Shown here piece by piece: positions 8,259 through 18,600 of a DNA stretch of 39,171 nucleotides (positions within the stretch are counted from its first letter, which is position 1; each line of letters begins with the position of its first letter). The stretch lies in assembly GCA_025358395.1 (NCBI GenBank), contig JANYJT010000086.1:1-39171 (forward strand), given 5' to 3'. The notes beneath the pieces were generated by a model. That model did no database searches, was not told the origin of the DNA, and saw nothing but the letters and a program-made list of their open reading frames with translations. The DNA is from Bacteroidia bacterium. GTDB lineage: Bacteria; Bacteroidota; Bacteroidia; Bacteroidales; Prolixibacteraceae. Position numbers and translations under genes: made by a program.

Positions 8259-9611
8259 TTATTTTCTTTCCAACCATTTTTGGGGAACAGGTACAATGCA
8301 AATATTCATACTCTTGTTGTCAGCCGAAAGCATGGCCGATTGGATTTCTATGCGGGTGCCATCGGGACTAAATGTTGGATGAAGATGATCGGCTGCCGTA
8401 GTTTTATGACCGGTGGTCAGCAGGATCATTTCATGGGTCTTCCGGTCAATCAGGTACAAGTTTCGATCGAAGTCGTCACCTGCCACAAAACGTTTGTCAG
8501 CTGAGCCATTCACATGCCAGAAACCACTTCCGAACGGAATCTGACCGGCAATCGTCATTTCGCGGGTATTGATGTTGACAATGCCCAATCCTGTAGGTTT
8601 TTCGCGGGTACCACATGCTCCCCACTCTGCTTCCTGCCCGGGATTCGCTCCTTTCACATCGGTTCCTGGCTTGCCGTCAGTTGAAGTATTTGGAATTTTA
8701 CGATGCCCCATGATGGCAAAAGCCACCTCGTCAGAGCTGATAACTGCCTCGTGTGTAATCCATTCGTAGGTCGATTCAGGATAAAGCGGACGTAAACCAG
8801 TACCATCGGAATTTACGATCCAGGTGCGTTGAGGTGATTTGCCACCCGTTTCCCAACAAAAAATAATTTGTCCCGGAACCCACGGATTGGTCTGGATATG
8901 CCCCACCTGGAAGGGAACTGAAACAACATATTTAATTTCACCCGAGTGAATATTCATTCCTGCAATACCTGCCGGCCCTGCTCCCATTTTGCGGGGACCG
9001 AAATTTTCTTCGATTTTGATTCCTTCAGGCAAATGCTTTTGGGCTTCGGTTTTTCCCACGCGAAACCAAACCCATTGTTCATCGCCATCAAGCGCCATGT
9101 CACCACCCGCTTCCCATTCGGCAGGTGGCGTGCCGCAAATCCGCTGATAAACCGAAGCTGATTTCAATGTTCCAGCTTTGCTGTCGGCAAACAATCTGGC
9201 CAGATCAACTTCAACAATATCAAGCTTTTTCGAATCCGGGTCAGTCTTGGGTTTCCGCATGAAATAGAGTTTCATGGATTTTCGGGCCACATTTAGCATT
9301 CCGGTGTAACCACCTTCGGTAACCTGAACGATCTCTCCCGATTTTTCATTGACAGCCATCGCTTCACCTTTCACCCGGTCGGACCGGAAAATAAGCCATT
9401 GGCTATCCGAAGTCCACTGGTTGTGCGTTTGATAGATTTTGCTGTCGCCAACAGGAGCGCTGGTTAAAAACGTAAGTTCGGTGCCTGTCACCGGATCTTT
9501 CACCACTTTCCGTTCAGAAGGGAAACGGTGGCCAATTTGGGCCTGAACCGGCAAATTGAGGATCAGGATGATAATCTGGACTCCCAATATCAGGAGAATG
9601 TCCTTTTTCAT
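8259..9611 (-). CDS. Oligogalacturonate lyase, PL22 family
   Basis: A 450-residue protein with a signal peptide (about 1-24) and a seven-bladed propeller. The order of motifs matches PL22: THNQWTSDSQWLIF near 62, VGHIQTNPW (His238), FCWETGGKSPQRTW (251-264), EWITHEAV (His287), and DHLHPTFSPDG (His409 and His411). In characterised PL22 enzymes, histidines at these places bind Mn2+ and act on the uronate, so the metal site looks complete. The reaction is beta-elimination of short oligogalacturonides to an unsaturated sugar, which the two GH105 enzymes nearby could further process. Most classical PL22 lyases are cytoplasmic, whereas this copy has a clear export signal and so probably acts in the periplasm. 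It starts 39 bp after the GH35 stop. Confidence 0.83.
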   Translation of the reverse strand: MKKDILLILGVQIIILILNLPVQAQIGHRFPSERKVVKDPVTGTELTFLTSAPVGDSKIYQTHNQWTSDSQWLIFRSDRVKGEAMAVNEKSGEIVQVTEGGYTGMLNVARKSMKLYFMRKPKTDPDSKKLDIVEVDLARLFADSKAGTLKSASVYQRICGTPPAEWEAGGDMALDGDEQWVWFRVGKTEAQKHLPEGIKIEENFGPRKMGAGPAGIAGMNIHSGEIKYVVSVPFQVGHIQTNPWVPGQIIFCWETGGKSPQRTWIVNSDGTGLRPLYPESTYEWITHEAVISSDEVAFAIMGHRKIPNTSTDGKPGTDVKGANPGQEAEWGACGTREKPTGLGIVNINTREMTIAGQIPFGSGFWHVNGSADKRFVAGDDFDRNLYLIDRKTHEMILLTTGHKTTAADHLHPTFSPDGTRIEIQSAMLSADNKSMNICIVPVPQKWLERK

Positions 9612-9650
9612 AAGTGTTTGGTTTAGGGTTTGTCGTTTCTTTTTTTCTAC

Positions 9651-11318
9651 TTATTCGAACCTGTATAGTTTTACCCGAAGAATTCCCGGGTCACTTCTAA
9701 GCTTCACTCCGCTGCCTGTCCGGTTCCCGGCTGCTTCATCTGCCAGTTTATAACTCAGCATAACATCATCGCCATTCAGCAGGCGACCAGCTTTCCATGC
9801 TCCATTACCATATTCTCCTTCACAAACCGAAGCTAAACCAGCCATTTTTGGCCCTGATGAAATGGGTACAAAAGTAAAGTTCAAATCAGATCCGGCAACA
9901 ATAAACTGATCTTTTTCTGAATTGATGATCAGACCGTAACCATTATCAGTTTGAGCCACTCCATTCCAGTTTTTCCGAAGAGAAACACCAATTTTATATC
10001 CACCCAACTCGATTGTTTGTACCGAATCCATTTTATCCAGTGAAACAGCGCAAATTGTATTTTTCGATTGAGCTTCGGTAATTACAGGAGAAAGTTGTGA
10101 TAATACCCGATAGGCTTTGGCAATTGGAGCCTGGGAAGGGTTTTCGACCCAATTGTCGATGCCAAAAGGTGAATAACCAATTGCGGCGTGTTTCCCAATT
10201 GCATAAAATGAATTTGCGGCTCCTTTCTTTCCTGAAAAGGACTCGGGTATAAACAACGGATTCCAGGAATGGTGGTACATGGCTGTAATCCCTTTGAAAT
10301 CGGGGAGGTAAATATCCGGGGCCTTTATATCGATGGCTGGCGCTGCCATTCGCCAGATATCGTGAACGTGTGACTGAGGTCCACCTGCCGGATAATCTCC
10401 CGGCCTTTTGTCTTCAGGTTGTACAATCCAGGCATTCACAAACATGGGAAGATCGTACACCGCTTTACCAGCTTTTGCCACCGTATTGAGATATTTGGCA
10501 TACTGCCATGCCATAAACGCTTCATCAGCAAATGGAGTGGCGCCAAATACTTCAGCCCAGCTTCCCGATTTTTCAGAACCGGCTTCACTCCATTTCTTTA
10601 CAAGTTCAGATTGAAGCCCGGAAGAATTGGATTTCAATTCGTTCATCAATTCAGCAGGAACAGGTTTGGCAAATTCGGCATTGGCCATGGCCGAATAATC
10701 TCTGGCACCACCAATCACACCAACTTCATTTTCAACCTGAACCATAATGACTGTTCGATCCTGCTTATCAACTTCGCCGAGATGCCGCATCAGGGCAGCA
10801 AATGCTTTTGCATCAGCTTTGGCTGATTCAGCGTTAAGGGCGCTGAGCGTTTCTGTTGGTTTCCCATTTTCGAGTATAATCCGGGGAAAGCGTTTGTAAT
10901 CTTGTTTTACCCACAATGGAGTATAATGCGAAAGACCATTTTTCCAGCTTCCAAACCATAGTAAAACCAATTTAAGCTGATGTTCACGAGCACCTTTCAG
11001 CATCCCATCGACCAGTGTAAAATCAAATGTTCCTTCGGTTGGTTCAATCTGCTCCCACGAAACGGCAGCAAGAACCGTGTTAAGGTTCATTTGCTTTAAA
11101 GGTAACCACAACGTATCAAGGTAGGCCAGGCTCGAACTGCTTGAGTTATGCAATTCGCCCCCCAAAATAAGAAAAGGCTTGCCATCCACAATTAGTTGTG
11201 TTGCATTTCCTCTTTTTTCGAGGTGTGGAATTTCCTGGGCAAAAGAGTTTATGGAGCCAATAAAACACAGGAACAAGCCTGTTATTAAGCGCATTTTAAA
11301 TTTGATATATTTTCCCAT
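9651..11318 (-). CDS. GH35-type beta-galactosidase with C-terminal beta domain
   Basis: A 555-residue secreted enzyme. The signal peptide spans about residues 9-28. The barrel contains LGGELHNSS near 52, NTVLAAVSWEQIEP near 80, and the acid/base motif MVQVENEVG with Glu198 as proton donor. The likely nucleophile is Glu359 in LFIPESFSG. The C-terminal ~130 residues are a beta domain of the DUF5597 type seen in Bacteroidota GH35 proteins. Family members remove terminal beta-galactose, here probably from galactan or arabinogalactan side chains of pectin. Start at 11318 gives a 19-bp spacer after the CBM9/PKD gene; MRLITG at 11294 is a reasonable alternative and gives a more compact signal peptide. 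The family is well supported although the barrel is divergent from classical GH35; substrate is inferred. Confidence 0.8.
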   Translation of the reverse strand: MGKYIKFKMRLITGLFLCFIGSINSFAQEIPHLEKRGNATQLIVDGKPFLILGGELHNSSSSSLAYLDTLWLPLKQMNLNTVLAAVSWEQIEPTEGTFDFTLVDGMLKGAREHQLKLVLLWFGSWKNGLSHYTPLWVKQDYKRFPRIILENGKPTETLSALNAESAKADAKAFAALMRHLGEVDKQDRTVIMVQVENEVGVIGGARDYSAMANAEFAKPVPAELMNELKSNSSGLQSELVKKWSEAGSEKSGSWAEVFGATPFADEAFMAWQYAKYLNTVAKAGKAVYDLPMFVNAWIVQPEDKRPGDYPAGGPQSHVHDIWRMAAPAIDIKAPDIYLPDFKGITAMYHHSWNPLFIPESFSGKKGAANSFYAIGKHAAIGYSPFGIDNWVENPSQAPIAKAYRVLSQLSPVITEAQSKNTICAVSLDKMDSVQTIELGGYKIGVSLRKNWNGVAQTDNGYGLIINSEKDQFIVAGSDLNFTFVPISSGPKMAGLASVCEGEYGNGAWKAGRLLNGDDVMLSYKLADEAAGNRTGSGVKLRSDPGILRVKLYRFE

Positions 11319-11337
11319 GACTTTTTAGTTGGTTGGT

Positions 11338-12414
11338 TTATTTTATGGCCACATCCCACACTTTTGCCATTCTCGATTTACCGGCAGGCCCTTCAATGTT
11401 CAGAATAACAATGTATTTGCCGGCTTGCTTATAATGATGTACCGGATTTTGTTCGGTTGATGAAGTGCTGTCGCCAAAGTCCCAGTTCCAACTGGTTATT
11501 ACACCTTTACTTTCGTCTTTAAAGGTTACCTGACGTTTTTCCATATCGGTTACGATAAACGACCATTGCGCTTCAAACGATTTTTGGTATTTCGATTCAA
11601 GTGGCATCAAGGTAAAAATAGTACCCAGGCTTGAGTTTCCATACATTTTATGGTTCTTCGATAAATTCCAGAAGCCCTTTTTAGATTCATCATTTACATC
11701 GTCGTAGTCGATAACAGCCCAGGTTAACCCGATTTTTTTATTGTCAGTCAAAATAGACTCAACAGCCCTTGATGGTCCTTCGGCACCTGCATAATCAAAG
11801 GGGGTGATCCAGAATTCGGCAATCAGTTTGCCCGACTCGCCCGGTTTAAAATTGTATGAATAGGCGATATTGGAATAGGGCAGATTTTTTATCCAGGGTT
11901 GACAACCCCATGCCAGGGCCCAGTCTTTTCCTACGGCTGGCGTAAAAATGTGGTAATTCTGTGCATGCACACCATGATAGGCAAAATAAGTTTCCCAGCG
12001 GTCAAGGTTTTGATTGGGATGTTGTTCATCAATTAAGGGTCCTCCGGAAAGGTCGCCATCAATAACTATCTCGAAAATATCATTGTGTAATCCAGGCAAT
12101 GTGAAATCCCAATAATCATCATAAGCTTCGTACAAAAAATACAGACGGTTCATTCCTTTCACCCAGGCTACTTTCACTTTTACGTCCAGATTTTTAGGGT
12201 CAACCGTCGGATAATGCTTTGAATCGTCCCAAAGTTGATCGGTTCCCACTACATATTCATCAGGAAAGCTGGCCCAATCGTCAGTATTTCCGTCGATTCG
12301 GGGAATCATGTTCGAAGGAAACTGATATACTTTATAGCCCCGATCCTCCTGAGCACCAACATTCAGAAATGAAAGAACGCTGAAAATGAAAATTGTAATT
12401 TTCTGAACTCGCAT
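11338..12414 (-). CDS. Secreted CBM9-like and PKD domain protein
   Basis: A 358-residue protein with a signal peptide (about 1-21). Residues about 25-260 resemble the CBM9-like carbohydrate-binding sandwich: KIDG-type opening (RIDGNTDDWASFPDE), FLYEAYDDYWDF and IFEIVIDGDLSGG. Residues about 285-356 form a PKD-like domain with the signature WNWDFGDSTSSTEQNPVHHY. No catalytic motif is seen, so it is probably a sugar-binding surface or periplasmic protein for pectic glycans. It lies 16 bp after the GH105 gene and 19 bp before the GH35 gene, so it is very likely co-transcribed. In such loci a protein with this layout can be the surface glycan-binding component, but no lipobox cysteine is visible here. 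That leaves it as a soluble binder; function is inferred. Confidence 0.78.
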   Translation of the reverse strand: MRVQKITIFIFSVLSFLNVGAQEDRGYKVYQFPSNMIPRIDGNTDDWASFPDEYVVGTDQLWDDSKHYPTVDPKNLDVKVKVAWVKGMNRLYFLYEAYDDYWDFTLPGLHNDIFEIVIDGDLSGGPLIDEQHPNQNLDRWETYFAYHGVHAQNYHIFTPAVGKDWALAWGCQPWIKNLPYSNIAYSYNFKPGESGKLIAEFWITPFDYAGAEGPSRAVESILTDNKKIGLTWAVIDYDDVNDESKKGFWNLSKNHKMYGNSSLGTIFTLMPLESKYQKSFEAQWSFIVTDMEKRQVTFKDESKGVITSWNWDFGDSTSSTEQNPVHHYKQAGKYIVILNIEGPAGKSRMAKVWDVAIK

Positions 12415-12430
12415 ATTATTCGCTAATGTA

Positions 12431-13813
12431 TTATTTGGCTTCGAAGATGGCGCCGTTTGTTTTTACCTCTTTTGAGTAAAACTGGATGGCACTGTCGTTT
12501 AATTTTGGGAAATGTTTTTTCAACAACTCGATCATTTCGGCTCCTGCTAAAAGAACCGGGCCATAACCATGGGCTGCAAAAACATTGATTGGACGGTAGT
12601 AATAAAATGCCGGATCGAACCCCATTCCGGTACCTACACAAGTACCTTCAACCTGTCCTTTTTCGTTCACTTTAGAGGCAACGGCATTCCAGGCCAGGCA
12701 AACCATTGGGCCATAAACCTGTTCGTCGATGTAACCCCGATTGATGGCACGGGCAATGGCATAAGTGTAGATTGCAGTTGCCGAAGTTTCGAGATAAGAG
12801 TCATTTTTGTCGATCAACTGGTGCCAGAAGCCGAATTGAGACTGATAATTGGCCAAACCGCGAATGTGGCGTTTTAGCAAATCGAGCACCTTATCTCGAC
12901 CGGCATAATCGGTTGGCAAAACTTCGAGCAATTCAACCATGGTCATCACACCCCATCCGTTGGCACGTGCCCAATGAAACTGCGGATGTTCGGGCATTTC
13001 CTGAATCCAGCCATGCATGAATAAACCCTTTTCAGAATTAAACATTCGCTTCGAGAATTGGAGTACCTGTTTAACGGCATCGTCGTAATATTTGGTTTGC
13101 CCTGTGTATTTGCCCATCTGCGCCAATGCCGGAACACTCATAAATAAATCGTCGAGCCAGAGTGAATTGGGAAGCGGCCGGTTACGGGCAAGAGTTCCGT
13201 CGTCGAAACGCTGTTGCTTGTTGCTGATGAAGTCCATGAAATTATCGATCATGGGATTCAGGTCTGAGCTTATTTTGGCTTGTTCAGCCTTGATCATAGC
13301 AGCACACATGGCACCAGCATCATCGAGCGCATGTGGATGGATGACCGAGAACATAGCGTGACGAGCTTCCGGATTTTGTTGTTCCAGTTTCAGAAATGAA
13401 GGACGAATATCGGCTAAAAATTTCAGTCGATTGAAGGTATAATCAGCATATTTCTGATCTCCGGTAGCTTGCGAAGCCAGCAACATTCCCGCATAAGTAA
13501 CACCCCATTCGTAACTGATCAACCTGAAATCGCCTTGTTTGAATTTGGTTTGCGCATTTACTTTGGTATAGTCTGACAATTCAGCTCCTGAAGCATCAGT
13601 CAGTTGGGTTGGGGTTGTTGCTTCAAGGTAGTTGTAAACCCGATTGAGTACTTTTGTTATTTCTACAGCAGTGGGGACATTGTATGGTGTCACGTAATCG
13701 GGCTGCATCAAATGTAAAGGAGTAGTTACATCGTTTTGTTGTTTAGCTGTTTGAGTCTGTGAAAATGCAATTACGGGCAAAAACAACAGTGCAGTGAAAA
13801 TATTTTTGATCAT
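12431..13813 (-). CDS. GH105-family unsaturated rhamnogalacturonyl hydrolase
   Basis: A 460-residue secreted (alpha/alpha)6-barrel enzyme with signal peptide about 1-19. Diagnostic parts are SYEWGVTYAGMLLASQATGD near 100-119, HPHALDDAGAMC with Asp164/165, LWLDDLFMSVPAL with Asp221/222, HWARANGWGVM near 283, and the C-terminal repeat-helix segments ending in GYGPVLLAGAEM. The two aspartate positions correspond to the catalytic pair of GH88/GH105 enzymes, which hydrate the 4,5-double bond of unsaturated uronyl residues. It is a single-domain enzyme, unlike the propeller-fused GH105 at 4333-6459, so the two are not simple duplicates. It is the first intact enzyme after the SusD pseudogene, separated by a 136-bp gap that contains a possible weak terminator. 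Confidence 0.86.
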   Translation of the reverse strand: MIKNIFTALLFLPVIAFSQTQTAKQQNDVTTPLHLMQPDYVTPYNVPTAVEITKVLNRVYNYLEATTPTQLTDASGAELSDYTKVNAQTKFKQGDFRLISYEWGVTYAGMLLASQATGDQKYADYTFNRLKFLADIRPSFLKLEQQNPEARHAMFSVIHPHALDDAGAMCAAMIKAEQAKISSDLNPMIDNFMDFISNKQQRFDDGTLARNRPLPNSLWLDDLFMSVPALAQMGKYTGQTKYYDDAVKQVLQFSKRMFNSEKGLFMHGWIQEMPEHPQFHWARANGWGVMTMVELLEVLPTDYAGRDKVLDLLKRHIRGLANYQSQFGFWHQLIDKNDSYLETSATAIYTYAIARAINRGYIDEQVYGPMVCLAWNAVASKVNEKGQVEGTCVGTGMGFDPAFYYYRPINVFAAHGYGPVLLAGAEMIELLKKHFPKLNDSAIQFYSKEVKTNGAIFEAK

Positions 13814-13899
13814 AACTTGTGAATATTAAGTAAGAAAATGTTTTGTTTGAACAAGCTTGGAAGATATCAATGTTTTTACAAAAACAGATGATATAATTC

Positions 13900-13925
13900 A
13901 AAAAAAATCGCAGGCAAAATCGCCT
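13900..13925 (-). terminator. Possible weak terminator after the SusD pseudogene
   Basis: Read on the minus strand, a short stem (AGGCG, loop, TGCCT with one G-T pair, 13912-13925) is followed two to four bases later by a run of eight T (13907-13900). It lies 25 bp after the SusD stop. The stem is short, so this could be chance in an AT-rich gap. The rest of the 13814-13949 gap shows no convincing promoter match. Confidence 0.4.
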
Positions 13926-13949
13926 AAATATCAGTTTTAATCAAGGTTA

Positions 13950-15639
13950 TTAATAACCAGGATTTTGTTGAGCCATTTTTTCTTCAGAAGTTAATACACG
14001 ACCATCTTTGCTGATGCCATCAAGATATGATTGGGGTATGGGGCGTAAGTGGTGTTTATCCTGAATGTTTGGAGCAGCCCTTTTGTTGTATGCTTTGGCA
14101 CGGGCAATTAACGTTCTGGTGCGCGACAGATCTTCCCAACGGTGGAATTCGCCCATCAACTCGCGTGAACGTTCATTCAGCAGAAAACACATGGCACGAT
14201 CAAATTCGCTGCTGTATCCCAATGTTTTGATGATTTCCTCATCAACTGCCGGCAGAGAACTGAAGCTTGTCACTGTTAAGTTGGTTGCTTCGGTTGTCTC
14301 GGCAATATTATTTGATTCGTAATAGGAATTCTCCGGATAAAATGAATTGGTTGCCCCCATTGAAGCATAACCTGTAGGATTGGATGAAGCGGTGTATGCA
14401 GCGCCTCCATCAGTATAAGCTTTGCGGCTTTCACCTGACTTATAAGCTCCACGGACACGAACATTATTAATATATTCCAATGCCTTGGGATAGTTATTCT
14501 GACGGATGCAAACTTCTGCAGCCATCAAATAAGTATCGGCCAAACGAGCAAGTATACCATCTCGGAAACCGATACCGTCGCTCACTGTTTCGCGCGAACC
14601 ATCGATGTATTTGCTCAATGGGGCAAATCGGTTCACCAAGGCATCGCTGTTCAGAAAATCAGTTCCTTCAGCATAAGTGGCAAATACATTGGGAACAATT
14701 TTTCCTGATTTCGTATCTTTTATCGTTGTCAGGCTTCCCCTGGCAGCATAACGCAGGTCAGAAGCATTGTTGATGATATACATTACTCCCAAATCGCCCT
14801 GTACATAACTGCCTGATGGATTGTTTACCGCGTATTTGGTCTTAAAGCTTTTCCAGAAACGCGAATCGTTTATACGGTTGTAAACATTGTAAGCATAGTA
14901 ATTGGTACGTAAACGCTGGTACTCACGGCCACCGGCAATGTCACGTTTCATTTGTGCCAGGTTGAGGTATTGCGACAGATAATAGAGGTGACATTGATTA
15001 CCATAGACTCCTCCGGTGGATTTATCAGAAGTAAACTGAGCTGCAAGGATAATTTCATCCAATTTTTCATTTGCGCCATTAACAGCAGTATAGTTAAACA
15101 AATCTTTAAAGTCAGAAGCCAACTGGTGACGTGCAATAACTTCATCAGCATATTTCAAAGCATTGGTTAAGTCGGCAGTTTTTGTCGAACTGTTCCATCC
15201 ACTGTTGATTTCGCTGGCACGAAACAAATAAGCCTTTGCCAGAAAATGAGCAGCGGCATCTTTGGTAAGCTTACCTGGCAGAGCTGCAATTGAAGGAAGT
15301 TTGTTATACGCTTCGGTAAAATCAGCAATTACCTGTTCCATCACCTGCTTGACCGTAGCGCGCGAGAATTCACGTTCAGGAGTAATACTTGGTTCCAGTT
15401 TTAATGGTACTCCGCCATATTGGCGAACCAGTTTTAAATAGTTGAATCCACGAATAAAGCTGGCTTCTCCCACATAGGTGTCTTTTGTTATACCATCTTT
15501 CAATACTTCTTTGGCTTTTTGAAGCAATAGGTTTGCAGAGTTAATCCCTATGTACATATTGCATCACCGGATTATCCAAATATTGATGATACCTATTCTT
15601 CTTTAGATCAATGTTATGTGAATTAAGCGCTGATTGTCC
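13950..15639 (-). pseudogene. susD-like: SusD/RagB family outer-membrane sugar-binding protein, truncated and frameshifted
   Basis: The readable frame (15557 to 13950, 535 residues) is the middle and C-terminus of a SusD/RagB lipoprotein. Typical parts are YVGEASFIRGFNYLKLVRQYGG, AHFLAKAYLFRA, RLADTYLMAAEV and HHLRPIPQSYLDG, plus the usual C-terminus ending in QQNPGY. It lacks the signal peptide, lipobox cysteine and first helices. Upstream of 15557 the same frame hits TGA within three codons. In another frame, 15639 to about 15556 encodes SALNSHNIDLKKNR and then YHQYLDNPVMQY, which joins directly onto the readable frame as expected of SusD. A change equivalent to two missing bases near 15556 therefore broke the frame. 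The homology stops beside the ABC permease stop codon at 15645. An intact SusD would bind oligosaccharides beside a SusC channel; here no SusC is present and the product is unlikely to be exported. Confidence 0.83.
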
Positions 15640-15644
15640 TCAGA

Positions 15645-18600
15645 TCACTCATTTCGCAATGCAACAAGTAGATTTTGCCGGATAGCCATTCGAATTGCCA
15701 AATAACTTCCTGTCAGACCGCTAAGCAGAACCAAACCAGAAATGATTGGCAGCCAAATCCACAGATTGGCATATAGTGAAGAAGTTAGCGTAGGAAGTCC
15801 GCTCAGTACTGCCGGAACAATGCCTGCCACAACTGAAAGCACGATAAGGAATAGCCTTTCAATCATGACCAATTTGATAATCAGCGATTTTTTATAACCT
15901 AGCGAAATCAGTAATGCGTACTCAGGAATCTGCTCCAGGGTAATCCTGTAAAGCAAAATTCCAAGTCCGACGGTTCCGATCAGAAGCGCTATCGCCCCCA
16001 GCATCAGGAAGATATTGAGGTAGGTACTTTCGACACTGTAAAAAGCTAGCAGGCGGTCGGAAGTCCTGACAATTTCCGGACCAAAAATCCGCCAGCCGTT
16101 TCTCAAATCTTCCAGATTGGTTGCCTTTTCAGGAAGGTCTATGAGAAATAAGGTAGATCCGCTGACAGTAGGAAATGCTTCGGCAAAATGTTTTTCGGCA
16201 ATAATCACCTTCCCCTGCAAAACCGAATTGGCCAGTCCACCGACCAGTTTTAGCCTGACAACTTTGCCCTCCTCGTTTGTATAGGAAAGGGTATCGCCAA
16301 GGCTTTTACCAAGTCCCCACTGAATGACAGTCTGGTCGGCGAATGCCGGTATTACGCCATCGTTGAAGGATTGATCCAAAGCGAGCCAGGGGTGTTTGGG
16401 ATCCATCCCCTCCGAAATGCCGGCAAAAGAAAAGGAAGATCTCTTGTCAAAAATCGTTGGATCGAGGGCAACGATTTCGGGCTGAGCAATCTTGTTTAGA
16501 TTCAGGCAACTGGCGTCATCACCCTTTCTGACCTGTAAGGAGACGACCCCGGCATTGGCCGGTAAATCAAGCTCCTCTCTTCCCTTGGGTGTATCCGGAT
16601 TATTGAGGAGCGGAATGCTGGTTTCAATCCAATACCTGTAACCTCCTGTACCCGAATTGTGGTCATCTGAGTTTGTAGTGAGGTCTTTTCGGTTCAATCC
16701 GGTTGAGACAACCAGGAAAACACCTGTTGCCAGGAAGCTGATGATCAAAATATTGCGATGACGCTCGGCAGTCAGGCGGCGCAAAGTGAATTTTCTGAAT
16801 GAAAAAGGTTTATTTACCCCTGCCGAACCCAATTTGCAGAACCAAAAATCGACCAAAAGAATCAATCCTGGAAGTAAACCAAATCCGCTGATGAAGAAAT
16901 ATTCCGGACTTATCTCTCCGTGGTTATATCCTTTAACCACCAACAGCAGCAGGGAAATCAACAGGAATATTATGCCAATTCTCAAAGACCACGAACCTGT
17001 ATCTAACTTTACAGTAGCCAATTTTCGTTGCAAATGGACAATCTGCCTTTTCAGGAAGCGATTCAACACAAAACTTAATGTCAACAGAGAAGTACAGGCC
17101 ACAATCAAACTTCCGGCTACTATCGACACTGGAGAAATATGAATGTGAACATCAGTTGTACCGATCACATCCACCCATATTGTACTTATCGCATTTATTA
17201 TCAAATAATTATAAAATATACCGAATGGAATTCCGAGGAGAATGCCGAGAACAACATAGACGGAAGCCTCTTTCAGATACAATCGCTGAATGGCAGAAAT
17301 TGAAAATCCCAGAGCTGAAAGTGTGCCTATTTCTGATTTTCTGTTGTTGAGAAACAGGCGAAAAAGAATGAAGGTCAGCAATACCGCCGCGAAAAGTACG
17401 AAGAAGCTCAGTCCTAAAAATAACTGACCAAAATCCACTCCTCCGGCAGCGGCACTTTTTCCCAGATTTTTGGCATCCCTGATTTCGAAACCCAAATCGG
17501 CGGGATTGAGTCCGGCTAAAAGAGCCTTTTCAAATTCTGCACTTTTCAATCCCGGGATTCTTACCGCTGTTGCTTGTCCGAAGCGGTTTCCCCATAATTT
17601 TCCGGCCGTTTCCAGCGAGATGAAGGCTTTGGGTGTGCCTCCATATTGTTTCCAGTAGGCCTCATCCACCGGCCGAATTTTTTTCAGATCTATCGGTACC
17701 CCGGATTTCCAGTCGCGACAATTGCCAGCGTCCGAAAGTCCGGGAATGACCGGCATCAGGTTCCTGTCGGCCGTTTCACCGGATGGGAAATAGATTTCGC
17801 TGACGACAAAAGTGGTATCCCGTACGACCAGCTGTCGCATCGGACCAACCTGGTAATAGGATATCCTGATATTGTCGCCCTTTTTTAATTTCAGGTCGTC
17901 GGCCAGCCATTTGCTTACCTTGATCTGCAGCCCGGAAAGTGCTGGATCAGAAGATATAAATGAATAAGGGGTCGCGAAACCATTGGCAGAAAAGCCGTTG
18001 ACAAAATAGGAGAATATCGCTCCGGAATGAGTCAGGTGGTCGCGGCAGAACAGCTCTGCCGAAGGTTCCAGAAAAACCCGGTCAGAAATCAATTCGGTGT
18101 AATTCAGCGCTGTATCCATTCTTATCTGAAAATTCAAATCCGCTATCTTCCAGTTTTGCTGTACAATTTTGGAAAGATCACTCCCTGAATATTTTTCGTC
18201 GATCAGGATGACATTGGCCTTTCCTTGAAGTTTCATTTGCCCGTTCAACCAGTCCATATTCAGGAAAATATTCCGGGGGGCGGATTGGCTGTTTTGCAAC
18301 CGAAAATTTCCAAGTTCATTGGCTTTGAGGATTCGTACAATTTTCACCAGTACTGAAACACTGTTTTCCGAAACGGATACGAAAGGGGTATTGGCGGGAA
18401 AGGTATTGAGTTTGTTGATTCTCAGCTGAAATTCAGTGCCGATTTTTAGTCCGGCGATTTGTGCCAAGTGCTCATTGATGGCAACCTGGTTGTCCTTCAA
18501 TTGATAGGCTTCAGGCGTGTTTCCAAAGTTTCCAAAGGCAGGATCGACGCCCCAGATTGCCAGCTGATTGACACGGCTGGCTCCGCCATCGATCACCCCA

